64,000 nt of DNA from Caprella mutica. Its lineage: Eukaryota > Arthropoda > Malacostraca > Amphipoda > Caprellidae. Shown piece by piece: positions 27,501 to 36,091 of the stretch. The translations under genes and the position numbers were made by a program. The notes beneath the pieces were generated by a model. It was not told the DNA's origin. It did no database searches and saw only the letters and a program-made list of their open reading frames with translations. The stretch spans positions 248,001 through 312,000 of the forward strand of contig CANNZV010000944.1 in NCBI GenBank assembly GCA_947561585.1. The letters are read 5' to 3'. Positions within the stretch are counted from its first letter, which is position 1; every line of letters begins with the position of its first letter.

Positions 27501-30500
27501 CCCTATACCGAGTCAGATTTTTTCTGAACGGCGTAACGGACGTACGAAACCTAAATTCAATTAATACAATTATGGTAAATTACGAATTATCGGTCAGTTT
27601 CATATCTTCGGTCATGATGAGAAAAATCTTTATAACAATTGTTATTAAATCTCTATTTTAGTTGGTATCCATGATACCTTGCAGGTATCATGGATACCTT
27701 GCAGGTATTCATGGTACCTGCAGGTACCATGGATACCTTGCAGGTATTCATGGTACCTGCAGGTATCATGGATACCAGCAACCTACAACTAAAATAAAAA
27801 TTAAATAACAATTGTAATACAGTTTTTTCTTATATGACCGAAGAAATGAAACTGACCGATAATTCGTAATTTAGCCTAATATACAAAATATACTATTCAT
27901 CACCAAGTGAATTCCTTAACCCTACCGGTGCAGGGGAGACAAGCTCAGGCGACAAGGAGGCAGACAACAAAGCCAATATTGTCACAGCTGACACAGAATC
28001 ACTTCACTCGATAGAAAGAAAAATAACGGTCTACTGCCTCCCTCGTGACGTCACGAGAACAGCTAAAAAGTAAAAACTAAGGGGAATAAAACTAATAATA
28101 CATACTATCGATAAATGATTTGTTAGTTGATGGAAAGTTCAAAGTTATGGGACGGTTCCACATTATCGATCACTTAAGAAAAAATATGTAATAATTATAT
28201 TTTTTTCAAATATGATTAAAATGTGGAACCGTCCGATAACTCAGAACATACCCCACTGCCAATTTAACAGTAACCATTAAATAGAGAATAGTTAAGACTA
28301 AAGCACACTACAATAATCACAGCTTGTGGTCTTCAGACCTTTGTTCATCTGTCAGCAATAGCAGGTTATGAAATCATGAGCGTTTATAACTTTATGTGTT
28401 CGGAATATATTTAGATTAATGAAATAGTTTGATTTCAAGATACGAAAGTGCACTTCAGGACACGAAAGTGCACTTTAGGATACGAAATTGCACTTCAGGA
28501 TACGAAATTGCACTTCAGGATACGTTTGACAAACGTTGGTTACGATATCTAAGTATTGTAAATTAGTTATAGGTATAGTATTAAAATTAGTCAAGAAATT
28601 ACTCATATGAATGATTGTGGGTTAGTAGACTTATTAATAATCACACTCATATAAATTTAAACAATATATTATTATTCGATTACACTGTTTGACAAACAGT
28701 TTTCAAACATGTTAATTCTGTGAAACTCTAAGTGTTTGACAACAGTTAGTAGAATGGATTTTAAACAGTTTGAAGAAGTGTTTGACAGTGTGTACGGGGC
28801 ATTAGACAAACAGTTTGAATAAGTGTTTGACAGTGTGTGCGGAGCATTAGGCAAACAGTTTGACGAAGTGTTTGACAGTGTGTACGGGGCATTAGACAAA
28901 CAGTTTGACGAAGTGTTTGACAGTGTGTACGGAGCATTAGACAAACAGTTTGACGAAGTGTTTGACAGTGTGTACGGAGCATTAGACAAACAGTTTGACG
29001 AAGTGTTTGACAGTGTGTACGGAGCATTAGACAAACAGTTTGACGAAGTGTTTGACAGTGTGTACGGAGCATTAGACAAACAGTTTGACGAAGTGTTTGA
29101 CAGTGTGTACGGGGCATTAGACAAACAGTTTGACGAAGGTACTGGGGACACAATCGTGTCCCTAGTTAAGCCAGGGACACGGTGCTACACTAACATTTAC
29201 ATTCCTTACATTAGTAAGCACTTGAGAACGAAATGAGACCTATACTGCATGATTACACACACGAAAAATGCAACAACATTCAATATTTAGATCGTAAATG
29301 TACATTGTAGAACATCGAAAAAGGAAGTAAAGAATTCAACAGGATTTGTTAACTCTGTTATATCCCAATGAATTTCATACACTAATTTGTTATGGAAGAT
29401 ATTAGTGATAATATGAAGTAGGTCAGTGCATACAAATTGATATACCGAGAGTACTGCTCTGTGTACAGTATGTACACAGTGAGATAAGGCACGTATACCG
29501 CGGTATAGAGGAGGTATATAACATATACATTATATGTCTATATAATGGATAACTGATCCAACACGCAACCATGATATAAATGACTGTTTTACTCTTCCAT
29601 TACGTTTTTTTAGTTACTGGTCTGATATATTTAAAAGGTACTTAGAATACGGTTTTACGGTTGGAAATTTAATACGATTGTGCATGCTCAGTGTTGAAAT
29701 AAAGATAATTAACAATTGTGAGAAACTGTTAGTCAACAATTCGGAAAATAATAAGTAATGATATAAAAAATTTAGATAAGGTAATGTGAATATACAGTGA
29801 GTGCAAAGAGAGCAACTGCACTCACACTCGCAGTGAGTGCAGAGAGAGAGCAACTGCACTCACACTCGCAGTGAGTGCAGAGAGAGAGGGACTGCACTCA
29901 CACTCGCAGTGAGGCTGACTCACTCACTGTTAAGTAGTTAGTGCTAATGCATGGACACACTCACTCACTCACTACTGCAAACAATAAAACAGAAACACCA
30001 CATCAATAACACTTCCCATCTAAACATAATAACTCACTTCTAAATTCACAGTAAGAAGAAATAGGAATTAGAATAAGCCCCTCCCCTTTTTAGATAATAG
30101 ACTTGTCAATCAACCCTCACCCCCCTCCCTCCCCCAATCTTCTCTCCCCTCAAATCAAAAGGAAATAGGAGAAAGAACAGAGGAAATGAAAACATCTTTC
30201 ACCTCTATTGTCACGATTCGAAAGCAGAACAGACTATTGTCAAGAGGCATTAAAAATTAACCATTTTTATTCATTTACATAACCTCTTGATAATATAGAT
30301 TTTCCATCGAGTATGAATACTTTCAATAGAACAAACTCAATATTTTTCATAAGCAATATTTATTGAAGGGAATTTTTAGAATTGACTGAAGAATGAAGGG
30401 ATAGAGAGAAATGTTTAAACTATTGAGTTATTTGACTGCTTTTTACTTTGCAAAACATTGTACCTTTGTAAACAAAAATTGAAAGGTAAAAAAGTTTAAT

Positions 30501-33351
30501 TTACTTGATAGTTCTACTGTTAATTACTTACTATAGGAGATATCAGCTTGCAAAGTTATACACATGTCATTAATACCTAATGCTGAAAATGATGTATTGA
30601 ATATGAAACTAAAGATGAACTAAAAATAATTAAAATAGTGAAAAAGATATTTAAATAATTGAAAATATATATTAAATCAATCTGATCTTACTGTTACTAT
30701 TCACTATTTCAACATTATTTATATAATCAAAAAATTTACTGAACTGGATGGATAACCCAATTTCTTTGAATAGAAAATAGATTACAGGTTTGAGAATGAA
30801 GGTGCACTGGTTTCTAAGAATTTTCACCTTTATTTAATTCTAATAATATTATTTTATTATAAATGATTTCAATGGAAATCAGTTTAGAGAAAATATTATT
30901 ACATTATTTGGATTGAAATATTTCATATTGTGGCTAAGATTACATTAAAATTTTCTCTTTTTGGATGATTACAAGGCACAAATATTAAATTGAAATGGTT
31001 ATAGATGAAGCCATAGATAGTTATTAATAATTCACTTTCAAGACTTTAAATTGAAATTTGATATTTGTGTGAAAAACTTAAAAGAATCAATAATTCTAAG
31101 AGAAAAAAAAATCAATAGAATAATAAAGCTGCAATATAAGTTAATCAGCAATATAATGACAAAATTTATGATGTAACTGAATAACAGTTGATAAAATAGT
31201 AATAACAATATAATTTACTATGATAGTAGTAGAGTTGAAACTTAAGTTGAATAGATGCCAAATTGCCAATTGCAGTGTTCTAAGCGTAAGTTCCCAAGTT
31301 ATCAGATAGTTTCAAATATTTGATCATAAAAAAGTATAATAATCCAGTCTGCAGAATATGGGAGTTGTTTGGGATATTCACTATGAACAATTTTGAATTA
31401 ATTCCTATGTTTACATAAATTTGGCTACAAAAAGTTCTTAATTAATGTCTATATTTACATTAATTTTAATATCAACAGAATGAGAGATCTCTACTAACAC
31501 TTTGCTATCAGTTTCTGACCCCATGTTAATGATGTTATAGACTATAGAGTATGTCAGTTAAAGCTAATTAATTTGTTTATATTTCCAAATGGCAAATGGA
31601 CAAAACTTACGGGTCTTTCCATTTGACGAACCCCACCAAATTTAATTCAAATTACTTTTTTTATATGTATTTTTGTCCATAGAATCCGAAAATCAAAACC
31701 ATTTTTTGAAGAAACTAATAGTTTTTGAGATATAAGAGTTTAAAGCTATTTATTTCCTATGTATTACTGATGGATGGAGAACTTTGAAAAAACTTGTGTT
31801 TTCATTGAAATTACTCAAACAATATATATTTTTGGCATGGAACAGTACTATAGTTTGTTGTACTGCACACTTCATGATTGTTTAATGACCTGGCAGGGGG
31901 GTTCAGGGGGCAGCACACCCCCCTAAATACATAACATATATCAAAAATATTTCCAGTTTCTGTGATATTTTCAAATTAATACTTCAATTTGTGTAATGGA
32001 TAAATCATCATATGTTATTGGTTTAAAAATTTGAATTAATTCGTAAGTTCCCATGTTAATTTTATTATTTGAGCTTGAATTTTTTCAAAATGAGCCAAAA
32101 TTGGCTTGGCTCTGAATTTTTGTGAAATTTTGGCTCAAAAATTAGCATAAGTATCTAAAAGCTGAACGGCGCACCACATTACGGCGCACTACAATACGGC
32201 GCACCACTGTACTTTCTATTAATGACCTCAATGTGAAAAACTGTTATGTAGTTTGTTGTATCCGCTAGTTTGTTGTTCTGCACACTTCATGATTGTTTAA
32301 TGACCTGGCAGGGGGGTTCGGGGGGCGGCACGCCCCCCGATACATCTACCTAACGGCTAACTGATAAGTTTTTATTTACATCTCAGACTGAAAGTTTACA
32401 ATAGTTACCCCATAAAATTACAATTACAGTTTTCTATGATGAATTTTATTTTCTATTCCAAATTAAACATCTCAATCAAATAATTAAACTGTGTAGTATA
32501 AACATTGGATTCAGGTACCAGACATAAATTTGATAGGACAATTACCTATCAAATTCACTCCATTTGTCATTAATCTGTATTCAAATTACCTATCTAATAG
32601 AATGTACAGTGGTGCGCCGTAATCTGGTGCGCCGTACTGGTGTGCGCCGCTCAGCTTTTAGATACGTATCAAAATTAGCTTACAATTTGCCAGCCTCTTA
32701 ACCATGTCAACTTTCTGCAGACTGGATAATAATTATTGTTTTACTTTTATTTTAATTGATATACAAATAATTGAACATTATCTAGGTATAAATGTCATAG
32801 ATTTGAATCAAAATAATAGGCAACACAATTATTAGTATAAAAAAATATTATCAAAAGAGTGGAACAGTCCAATAACTCGGAACTTACCCTGTATGCAAAG
32901 TTGCAAACTAACTAAAACTAGGTAGAGGGCGAGTCCGCGTAAGTCCGGACTTCTAAAAGATTTCCGGATACCGACTAGGTAGCTATGTACCGGGTAACGA
33001 ACAGGCACGACATGGGTATGAAGTAACTAAATCAACAAGTAATTAAACATCCTCTTTGTTAATTAAATAAAAGATAAATCCAAACTAAAATGATCACAAT
33101 TGTGCCCGGTAGAATAACAAAATACCTAACTTATCAGAATGTGGACGTTAGGGTGGATTTCCCGGACCCAAATACCTAACTAATGACAGGAATACCCTAA
33201 ATGATTGATTTAAATACCAAAGGCTTAATTTAGTATTAACACAAACAAATAGTATTATATAATAATGCCGGTTTCTTACCGTTTTGAAAGAGTTGCTGAG
33301 CTCCTCGAGCTGATCGCTGGTGAAATCAACGTTAGCACCACTCACCGCCAT
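6580..33351 (-). CDS. Fim: Plastin/fimbrin, actin-bundling protein (10 exons, complete)
   Basis: Coding exons in transcript order: 33351-33280, 11734-11567, 10929-10821, 10422-10269, 9931-9768, 9638-9440, 8831-8726, 8154-7938, 7629-7097 and 6747-6580. All junctions are GT-AG and in phase. Together they give 629 aa, close to the roughly 630 aa usual for plastins. Order: an N-terminal EF-hand pair, then four calponin-homology domains (about 122-237, 264-375, 394-503, 515-624) forming two actin-binding modules that cross-link F-actin. EF loop 1 is canonical (D26, D28, N30, Y32, D34, E37). EF loop 2 (D62-E77) is about four residues longer than usual (TSGPD), so its calcium binding is doubtful. 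Family hallmarks include [42 protein letters not shown] and [19 protein letters not shown]. The start at 33351 fits family length; an in-frame ATG at 33423 would add 24 residues. Intron 1 is 21.5 kb; the other eight are 129-637 bp. Confidence 0.96.
9107..9475 (-). repeat. Minisatellite derived from plastin exon 6 and its splice donor
   Basis: Units of 36-40 bp read, on the gene strand, CACCTAGACAGAGC then AGGAGTTAATAG followed by GTAGGG or GTAAAT. The exon end at 9440 (GGAGTTAATAG, then GTAAAT) is the first unit. Eight further copies follow in the intron, and seven of them keep the AG-GT dinucleotide pair. Reading past the true donor meets an in-frame TAA at once, so the downstream donor copies cannot extend the protein. 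Confidence 0.93.
10018..10183. mobile_element. Palindromic MITE (family A) in plastin intron 4
   Basis: Inverted ends around TTACGAGTTATCGGTC on the left and GACCGATAATTTGTAA on the right, with the inner motif CTTCGGTCATATAAG. No ORF. Confidence 0.75.
10623..10812. repeat. 20-bp minisatellite starting at the plastin exon 3 donor
   Basis: The unit is GGGTAAGTGCCCCAAAGTCA on the plus strand, about 9-10 copies with diverged copies at the far end. On the gene strand the exon 3 donor (GTGAGTTTGGGCACTTACCC) is itself a diverged first unit, with TGAGTTTGGG matching TGACTTTGGGG. The other units lack the donor GT. Confidence 0.93.
11415..11555. mobile_element. Palindromic MITE (family A) in plastin intron 1/exon 2 edge
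   Basis: Left end GGGTAAGTTATGAATTATC; the right end is degenerate (AAATTAGTAAGTTA). It ends 12 bp from the exon 2 donor, so it forms part of intron 2. Confidence 0.6.
12776..12929. mobile_element. Palindromic MITE (family A)
   Basis: Ends GGGTAAGTTACAAGTTGCC and GACAATTCGTAACTTACCC, inverted relative to each other. AT-rich centre. No ORF. Confidence 0.8.
13531..13580. repeat. Perfect 23-bp inverted repeat with 4-nt loop
   Basis: The arms begin TTTTAATTTGCATCCATG and include CCATGATACC. The spacer is AGCA. Each arm carries the octamer-like ATTTGCAT/ATGCAAAT and the family A core. It looks like the centre of a degraded family A MITE, with about 13515-13610 resembling its inner part. Confidence 0.85.
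14185..14334. mobile_element. Palindromic MITE (family A)
   Basis: Ends CAGGGAAAGTTCCGAGTTAT and ATAACTCTGAACTTACCCT. The next inner motifs are CGGACAGTT and its inverse. No ORF. Confidence 0.82.
14614..17289. repeat. Large 31-33 bp minisatellite, about 85 copies
   Basis: The unit is built from GCTAGGGTATGGAGACAC plus AACTGGAGACAGT. Alternative sub-types carry ACTAGTGACAG, CTAACTGG (two bases longer) or GACATTGC. The sub-types occur in runs, with ACTAGTGACAG common in the first half and ACTAACTGG in the second. This suggests higher-order spread of variants. It is the longest array in the window (2.7 kb). Confidence 0.96.
17290..17341. repeat. Hairpin closing the large array
   Basis: Arms TTTCCAGACTTTATCTGCA and TGCAGATAAAATCTGGAAA are inverted with one mismatch. 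The loop contains TCGCGA. It sits exactly where the minisatellite stops. Confidence 0.85.
17655..17975. repeat. 32-bp tandem repeat with GTATCCATGATAC palindrome
   Basis: About nine degenerate units combine CGTATCCATGATAC with TGATATCAATGTTATTT. The same palindrome is the core of several family A MITEs and of the array at 26096-26766. Confidence 0.9.
18255..18355. mobile_element. Half copy of a family A MITE
   Basis: The left end (GGTAAGTTACTTATTATC, then GGTTTCACATTTTCG) and the central GGTATCCATGATACC are present. The right half is missing or degraded. Confidence 0.55.
18775..19337. repeat. 55-bp minisatellite, about 10 copies
   Basis: The period is 55 bp. Each unit contains TTTGTAACTAGTGTACTTGC, the inverted repeat CGTTA-AGAA-TAACG, and TGTTCTCAATAGTATCAATA. 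The last unit breaks off at TTTGTAACTTTT. Confidence 0.95.
19671..20524. repeat. 23-bp minisatellite, about 37 copies
   Basis: The unit is GTGGTGATGGTACAC followed by GGCAAATA or CACAAATA. The two variants alternate irregularly. The 23-bp period is not divisible by three and the minus strand has no stop in any frame, so three minus-strand frames stay open (222-320 codons) with a 23-residue [19 protein letters not shown] repeat. There is no start context, splice site or homology to suggest a protein. Confidence 0.95.
20880..21235. promoter_or_regulatory. GC-richer inverted repeat with CRE and CCAAT motifs in plastin intron 1
   Basis: Imperfect arms at about 20905-21045 and 21085-21230 mirror each other. 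CGCGTTTTCACCG matches the reverse of CGGTGAAAACGCG, TAATCACGGTT matches AACCGTGATTA, and each arm carries TGACGTCAC (20921 and 21193). CCAAT boxes lie at about 20887, 20948 and 21219, and TATTATATACT at about 20975. It could be a foldback element or an internal promoter. The 128-codon minus-strand ORF across 20646-21032 lies partly in it and shows no recognisable domain. Confidence 0.5.
21701..21851. mobile_element. Palindromic MITE (family A), near-perfect hairpin
   Basis: GGTGAGTTCTTAATTATCGG, GTCAGTTCCACATTTTCGG and their inverses form arms of about 50 bp that match almost exactly. The centre is AT-rich. It is the best-preserved copy. Confidence 0.88.
22273..22470. mobile_element. Family A MITE with GGTATCCATGATACC core
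   Basis: GAACGGTTCCACATTGTCGA on the left and GTAGAACCGTTCGATAAATC on the right. The centre reads GGTATCCATGATACCTGCAG followed by its inverse. Confidence 0.8.
23640..23770. promoter_or_regulatory. Cluster of CRE and ETS-like motifs beside a G13 tract
   Basis: ACCGGAAGTG (ETS-like), ATGACGTCAGC (CRE-like, 23716-23723) and a run of 13 G (23754-23766) lie within 130 bp. Function is inferred from motifs only. Confidence 0.3.
23811..24484. repeat. 20-bp minisatellite, about 30 copies
   Basis: The unit is AACAAACGTTAGACAGTTTT, exact 20-bp period over long runs. It is broken by a longer block containing GTAAGCTATATGGAGCAAAC near 23811-23900 and again at 24047-24160. That block therefore appears twice, which points to a higher-order duplication. 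Each unit contains the palindrome AACGTT. Confidence 0.95.
24542..24595. repeat. 20-bp perfect inverted repeat
   Basis: Arms ACAAACGTTTCACACAAAAT and its exact inverse are separated by 14 nt. It lies in a zone of AACGTTTCACACAGACTG copies (24520-24665) that follows the 20-bp array. Confidence 0.85.
25083..25160. promoter_or_regulatory. Dense E-box / AP-1-like palindromes
   Basis: CCACGTGT and ACACGTGG form an inverted pair about 30 bp apart around GAGTCATGACTC. Further TGAGTCA-type sites follow to 25160. They may be regulatory sites in plastin intron 1; only motif evidence is available. Confidence 0.3.
25990..26024. repeat. 12-bp hairpin with G-rich loop
   Basis: GTTATTTCCACC and GGTGGAAATAAC flank ACACAGTGGGG. 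Confidence 0.7.
26096..26766. repeat. 46-bp minisatellite with GTATCCATGATAC palindrome
   Basis: The unit joins GTATCCATGATACCAC, TAAATAGCTGTAACCACAAT and GTATAAGTCA. There are about 14 copies. The first copies differ (TAGCAGTATCCAAATTGTAT), and one carries a short internal duplication (CTGTAAGC). Confidence 0.95.
27162..27305. mobile_element. Palindromic MITE (family A)
   Basis: AGGGTAAGTTCAGAGTTATT on the left and ATAACTCAGAACTTACCCCT on the right. Inner CACATTATCGATCATATGA. No ORF. Confidence 0.83.
27487..27553 (-). repeat. Dispersed repeat, partner of 59578-59645
   Basis: This region (ACTCGGTATAGGGGCTATAA and neighbouring bases in inverse) matches 59578-59645 on the opposite strand. The similarity continues into flanking AT-rich bases such as TTCAATTTATTAACAT. 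Confidence 0.7.
27572..27879. mobile_element. Family A MITE with expanded central palindromes
   Basis: Ends GGTAAATTACGAATTATCGG and CCGATAATTCGTAATTTAGCC. The centre (about 27663-27770) is six alternating forward and inverse copies of GGTATCCATGATACC separated by TTGCA or TGCA, a small array inside the element. Confidence 0.88.
28046..28053. promoter_or_regulatory. CRE palindrome (TGACGTCA)
   Basis: It lies in the 14-bp perfect palindrome TCGTGACGTCACGA, the full CREB/ATF consensus. It is the last of five such sites in plastin intron 1. Motif evidence only. Confidence 0.3.
28131..28254. mobile_element. Palindromic MITE (family A)
   Basis: GGACGGTTCCACATTATCGA and its inverse GTGGAACCGTCCGATAAC. 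Short AT-rich centre. Confidence 0.82.
28436..28526. repeat. 20-bp tandem repeat, about 4.5 copies
   Basis: The unit is TACGAAATTGCACTTCAGGA with an exact 20-bp period. Confidence 0.9.
28753..29138. repeat. 45-bp minisatellite, about 9 copies
   Basis: The unit joins CAGTGTGTACGGAGCATTAG, ACAAACAGTTTGACGAAG and TGTTTGA. The length is divisible by three, so both strands show open frames ([15 protein letters not shown] on plus). No splice sites or homology support a protein. Confidence 0.95.
29790..29915. repeat. 38-bp tandem repeat, about 3 copies, self-complementary
   Basis: The unit contains GCACTCACACTCGCAGTGAG and GAGAGAGCAACT. TGCACTCAC and GTGAGTGCA in each unit can pair, so each copy can form a hairpin. 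Confidence 0.9.
31851..31923. repeat. Repeat D, copy 1
   Basis: CTGCACACTTCATGATTG and TTTAATGACCTGGCAGGGGG are shared with 32272-32340. The G-rich end (GGGGGCAGCACACCCCCC) can fold back. Confidence 0.75.
32147..32670. mobile_element. DNA element (family C) nested inside family B
   Basis: Inverted ends share GTATCTAAAAGCTGA followed by CGGCGCAC-type motifs. ACGGCGCACCAC occurs three times at the left end and in inverse at the right. A 9-bp direct repeat, AAAATTAGC, flanks it (32138-32146 and 32671-32679). It contains repeat D copy 2 (32272-32340, GGGGGGCGGCACGCCCCCC hairpin). Confidence 0.8.
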
Positions 33352-33950
33352 GGTAAATTTTACACTGAATGTTTTGGAAGAATTTCGGGGTTCCAATAAT
33401 GTGAAACCATTCTGCTTGTGCAACCAGAATATCTAACTTTATTTATTCTATCGTCTATTCTCAATTTAAATATGTTGATTATATAAATTATTAATGCTGA
33501 TATGATATTTCAGTTATCTATTGAACAAAAACTCTGAAGCTGTGCATATTGAACTATCTTGACATATTTATAAGACTGGTTTCATCCCGCATTCTTAGGC
33601 GTTGATAAGCTTCTTATCATGGTATTTTTCTACCTACCTAAAGTATTAATATTATAAAATATTTAAGTGAGCTATAAGCATGCATGGAATTAGTCTTTAA
33701 ATTTTATTATATTACAATAATTAAATATCTAATTATACTTCGAAATGAGCGCAATGTCAATCGAGATATCTAAAATTTCAATACAATCCTTTCCCAACGA
33801 ATATATTATCTGTATAGTGGCTGGTGGATGCTATGTGCTATGAATCATCTCACGGCAGACCAGTGCGGCGCGCCCAGAGTTGCTGCATGATATCATATTT
33901 TATTCGTTTTTGAGTAGATAATAACCCTTCAAATTTATTATTACATAGAT
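33352..33950. other. Upstream flank of plastin
   Basis: This should hold the plastin 5'UTR and promoter. No TATA box could be assigned with confidence. Sequence upstream of 33352 stays open in frame for 24 codons. Confidence 0.4.
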
Positions 33951-34001
33951 CATCATCAGTTTTGTGTAGGATTGCCTTTTCTGCAGCTCCAGCTCATCAT
34001 C

Positions 34002-34936
34002 CTATACTGCTTCCCCCACTCTTACTCTCTCCATTCTTGCTCTCTTCCTCCACATGCTCACTAAAACAGTGATCTTCCTCTGCCTCTCGTCCTCCTCAAA
34101 CAAAAACACCTTCATGACTTCCTCCTCTCTCTCCACCCTCGGTATCTGCAGCTCAACTGCCTCCACTCTCTCCATCTCCAAAGCTCCACACTCCATCAGA
34201 AAATGCTTCAGGTCTTCCACCTCTCCCCCTCCACACATCTGACACATACTCTCCTCCTCCACTCTCCTCCTGTCTCCCAGCCACAGACAGTTCGTCCTCG
34301 CACCGAACCAAAATCTGGAACCCTCTCCTCCTTCATAATCTTCCTCTCTCATCTCAGTCTTGCATCTTCGAAATAGCCACAGCGTGCTCTTCTCCTCCAT
34401 CTCCGCCCTCCATTCTACTTCCACTCTCTCCGCGACTCTCCTCCTCAATTCTCCTGCACTCATCATCATCACCTCATCCACCTCAATATGCGCCCACTCG
34501 GCCACTCTAAGTATTTTTCAGTTCTCCTCCACCATCCTGCTCAAATTATTCTCATATCTCCGATCAACCTCTTCACCAACTCACTCCCTCCTTGCATCTT
34601 CCTCCTCAGGTACTGTAGCCTTCCTCTCACCACTCTACTTTTCATCGTTCCTATCCCTATTTCACCTCTCATTCCAGCAATGGTTGCATATCTAGGTGCA
34701 CCCAATATTCATCTCATTGTTCCACTCTCCTGTCTCTGCAGCTTCCCGATGTCCTCCTCCCTCAGATCCACCACCTCCATTCCAAACAAGACACTGGGCA
34801 GTACCACTGACTTCCAGTAAGTCTTGCCCATCTTCACTCTGTGGCAGCTCTTAACAATAAATGCAACTTCAACATGCTTAAGATAGCTACCAATGTTTTT
34901 TTTACGAGCCACATTAAGCGAATAAAAGGAGGGCAA
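34002..34936 (-). pseudogene. 5'-truncated LINE (non-LTR retrotransposon) ORF2 end
   Basis: The piece at 34936-34709 contains YWKSVVLPSVLFGMEVVDL, the pattern found just after the reverse transcriptase palm in LINE ORF2. The piece at 34505-34002 (167 codons) contains CQMCGGGEVEDLKHFLMEC, a C-x2-C-x9-H-x4-C knuckle typical of LINE C-termini. A frameshift and stops lie between them. The fragment has no endonuclease or palm domain, as expected for 5' truncation. Its C-rich plus-strand shadow frames are not genes. Confidence 0.8.
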
Positions 34937-35549
34937 TTATAAAATACCAATGTATATTCTCCAAACAGATAGGAAATTTTAATTGAATAATCAATTAGCT
35001 AAATGAGAGATAATATTTAATCTGTATTTTAGAAATTTCAATAGTCAGTTGAGTTTGTTTATATTTGGATATGTACCTAATTCGTATATCTAACTAGCCT
35101 GAAAAATAATATGTCGTAATTTTTTATATACCACAGAAATATGAGTAGGAAATCATATAATAATTTCATTCATTGAAATCAATTTGAGGCGTTTGAATTT
35201 TTGAATCTCAGAAACAAAAAAATACTACTTAATAATTATTAAGCTGATAAACTTTAATATTTTGCTTTTTTTGAATTAATTTGACCATTAATAAACAAAT
35301 CCTACTAAACTAAACCTCTCGATTTTCAGAAAGACGTCTATGTCGCACATGTGTTTCTATTAAAATCCCGGTCAGACTTCAAATTAAAATTTCGTCCAGA
35401 TTCGCTCGAAACCACAGTTTAAAGAAGGGAACTTATTCTATGAACTATGCTCGAAACTCTGTAAATGTTTTTCTATGAAAGTTTAGTTTATTGGTTTTAA
35501 TGGTAGTGATGTTGGGATGAATGTGATCAGAGAGATATAAGTGGTAAAG
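34937..35549. other. AT-rich stretch, nothing recognised
   Basis: No exon, array or element end was identified between the two LINE fragments. Confidence 0.4.
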
Positions 35550-35559
35550 GAAAGTGAGT

Positions 35560-35753
35560 AGTACCTACGAGGATGTTTCAGGGATAATAAGAGGGAAAAG
35601 ATTAGGAGTGTGAAGGAAATGGTGAACTGAATCTGTTGGGTATGAGCCGTATGACCTCTGAGCCGGTCGTCGGCGGTCGATGGTGGTGTCTGGACAGATC
35701 GTGTGACAGGTTGTTGATGGGGAAAACATACTGGAAGACTGTATTGTTGTTTC
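35560..35753 (+). pseudogene. Second LINE fragment, opposite orientation
   Basis: The plus strand encodes MGKTYWKTVLL, closely matching MGKTYWKSVVLP in the minus-strand LINE piece. Upstream bases are purine-rich like that LINE but carry stops and shifts. The fragment is cut by the hAT-like element that starts at 35762. Confidence 0.6.
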
Positions 35754-35761
35754 CTGTATAT

Positions 35762-36091
35762 CCAGTCTGCAGAATATGGAACATTTTTCCAAGACTCTCT
35801 GCAGGAGTTTTAGATTGAATTTTTAGAAATTTGAGATCTCTGCGGGAGATCTTGAATTAATTCCTATGTTACCATTAATTTAGCTGCGGGAGATTTTGAA
35901 TTAATTTCTATCAATTCTATGTTACAATTAATTTAGCTGCGGGAGATTTTGAATTAATTTCTATCAATTCTATGTTACAATTGATTTAGCTGCGGGAGAT
36001 TCTGAATCTGCTACTGAGAAGTGAGAGTCAGAGAGAAACTGTGTCTCAAATTAAAATCTCTGCGGGAGGAGAGACACATTCTGCAGACTGG
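35762..36091. mobile_element. hAT-like element (family B) with perfect 8-bp TSD
   Basis: Ends CCAGTCTGCAGAATATGG and CATTCTGCAGACTGG. TSD CTGTATAT at 35754-35761 and 36092-36099. The inside holds three or so degenerate subrepeats with GCTGCGGGAGATTTTGAATT. It is inserted in a LINE fragment. Confidence 0.9.

Larger units (their letters stand above)
31344..32725. mobile_element. hAT-like element (family B) with perfect 8-bp TSD
   Basis: Ends CCAGTCTGCAGAATATG and TTTCTGCAGACTGG. The target duplication ATAATAAT lies at 31336-31343 and 32726-32733. The left part resembles the short element at 51763-51941 until about 31516, so most of the extra length is secondary insertion, including the element at 32147-32670. 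No intact transposase. Confidence 0.85.
31284..32890. mobile_element. Family A MITE split by a nested hAT-like element
   Basis: The left part (GTAAGTTCCCAAGTTATCAG) ends at 31343. The right part (GTCCAATAACTCGGAACTTACCCTG) resumes after the element at 31344-32725 and its 8-bp target duplication. Confidence 0.82.
11735..33279 (-). other. Giant first intron of plastin
   Basis: The intron runs from the donor after Thr24 (ACG then GTAAGA) to the acceptor before Ile25 (TTTGCAG). Codon phase is 0, and the protein on either side joins at the expected place in the first EF-hand, so no coding exon is missing. It contains ten or so tandem arrays, many palindromic MITEs and most of the TGACGTCA motifs of the window. 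Between the listed features it is AT-rich and I see nothing further (for example 11800-12770, 18360-18770, 22480-23630 and 29930-31280). Confidence 0.9.

Noticed and set aside
28672..29236. ORFs on both strands (137-159 codons)
   Set aside because: They come from the 45-bp array, whose length is a multiple of three. No evidence of a gene.
34054..34820. Plus-strand Ser/Leu-rich ORFs
   Set aside because: They are the antisense of the minus-strand LINE fragment, which has real LINE motifs.
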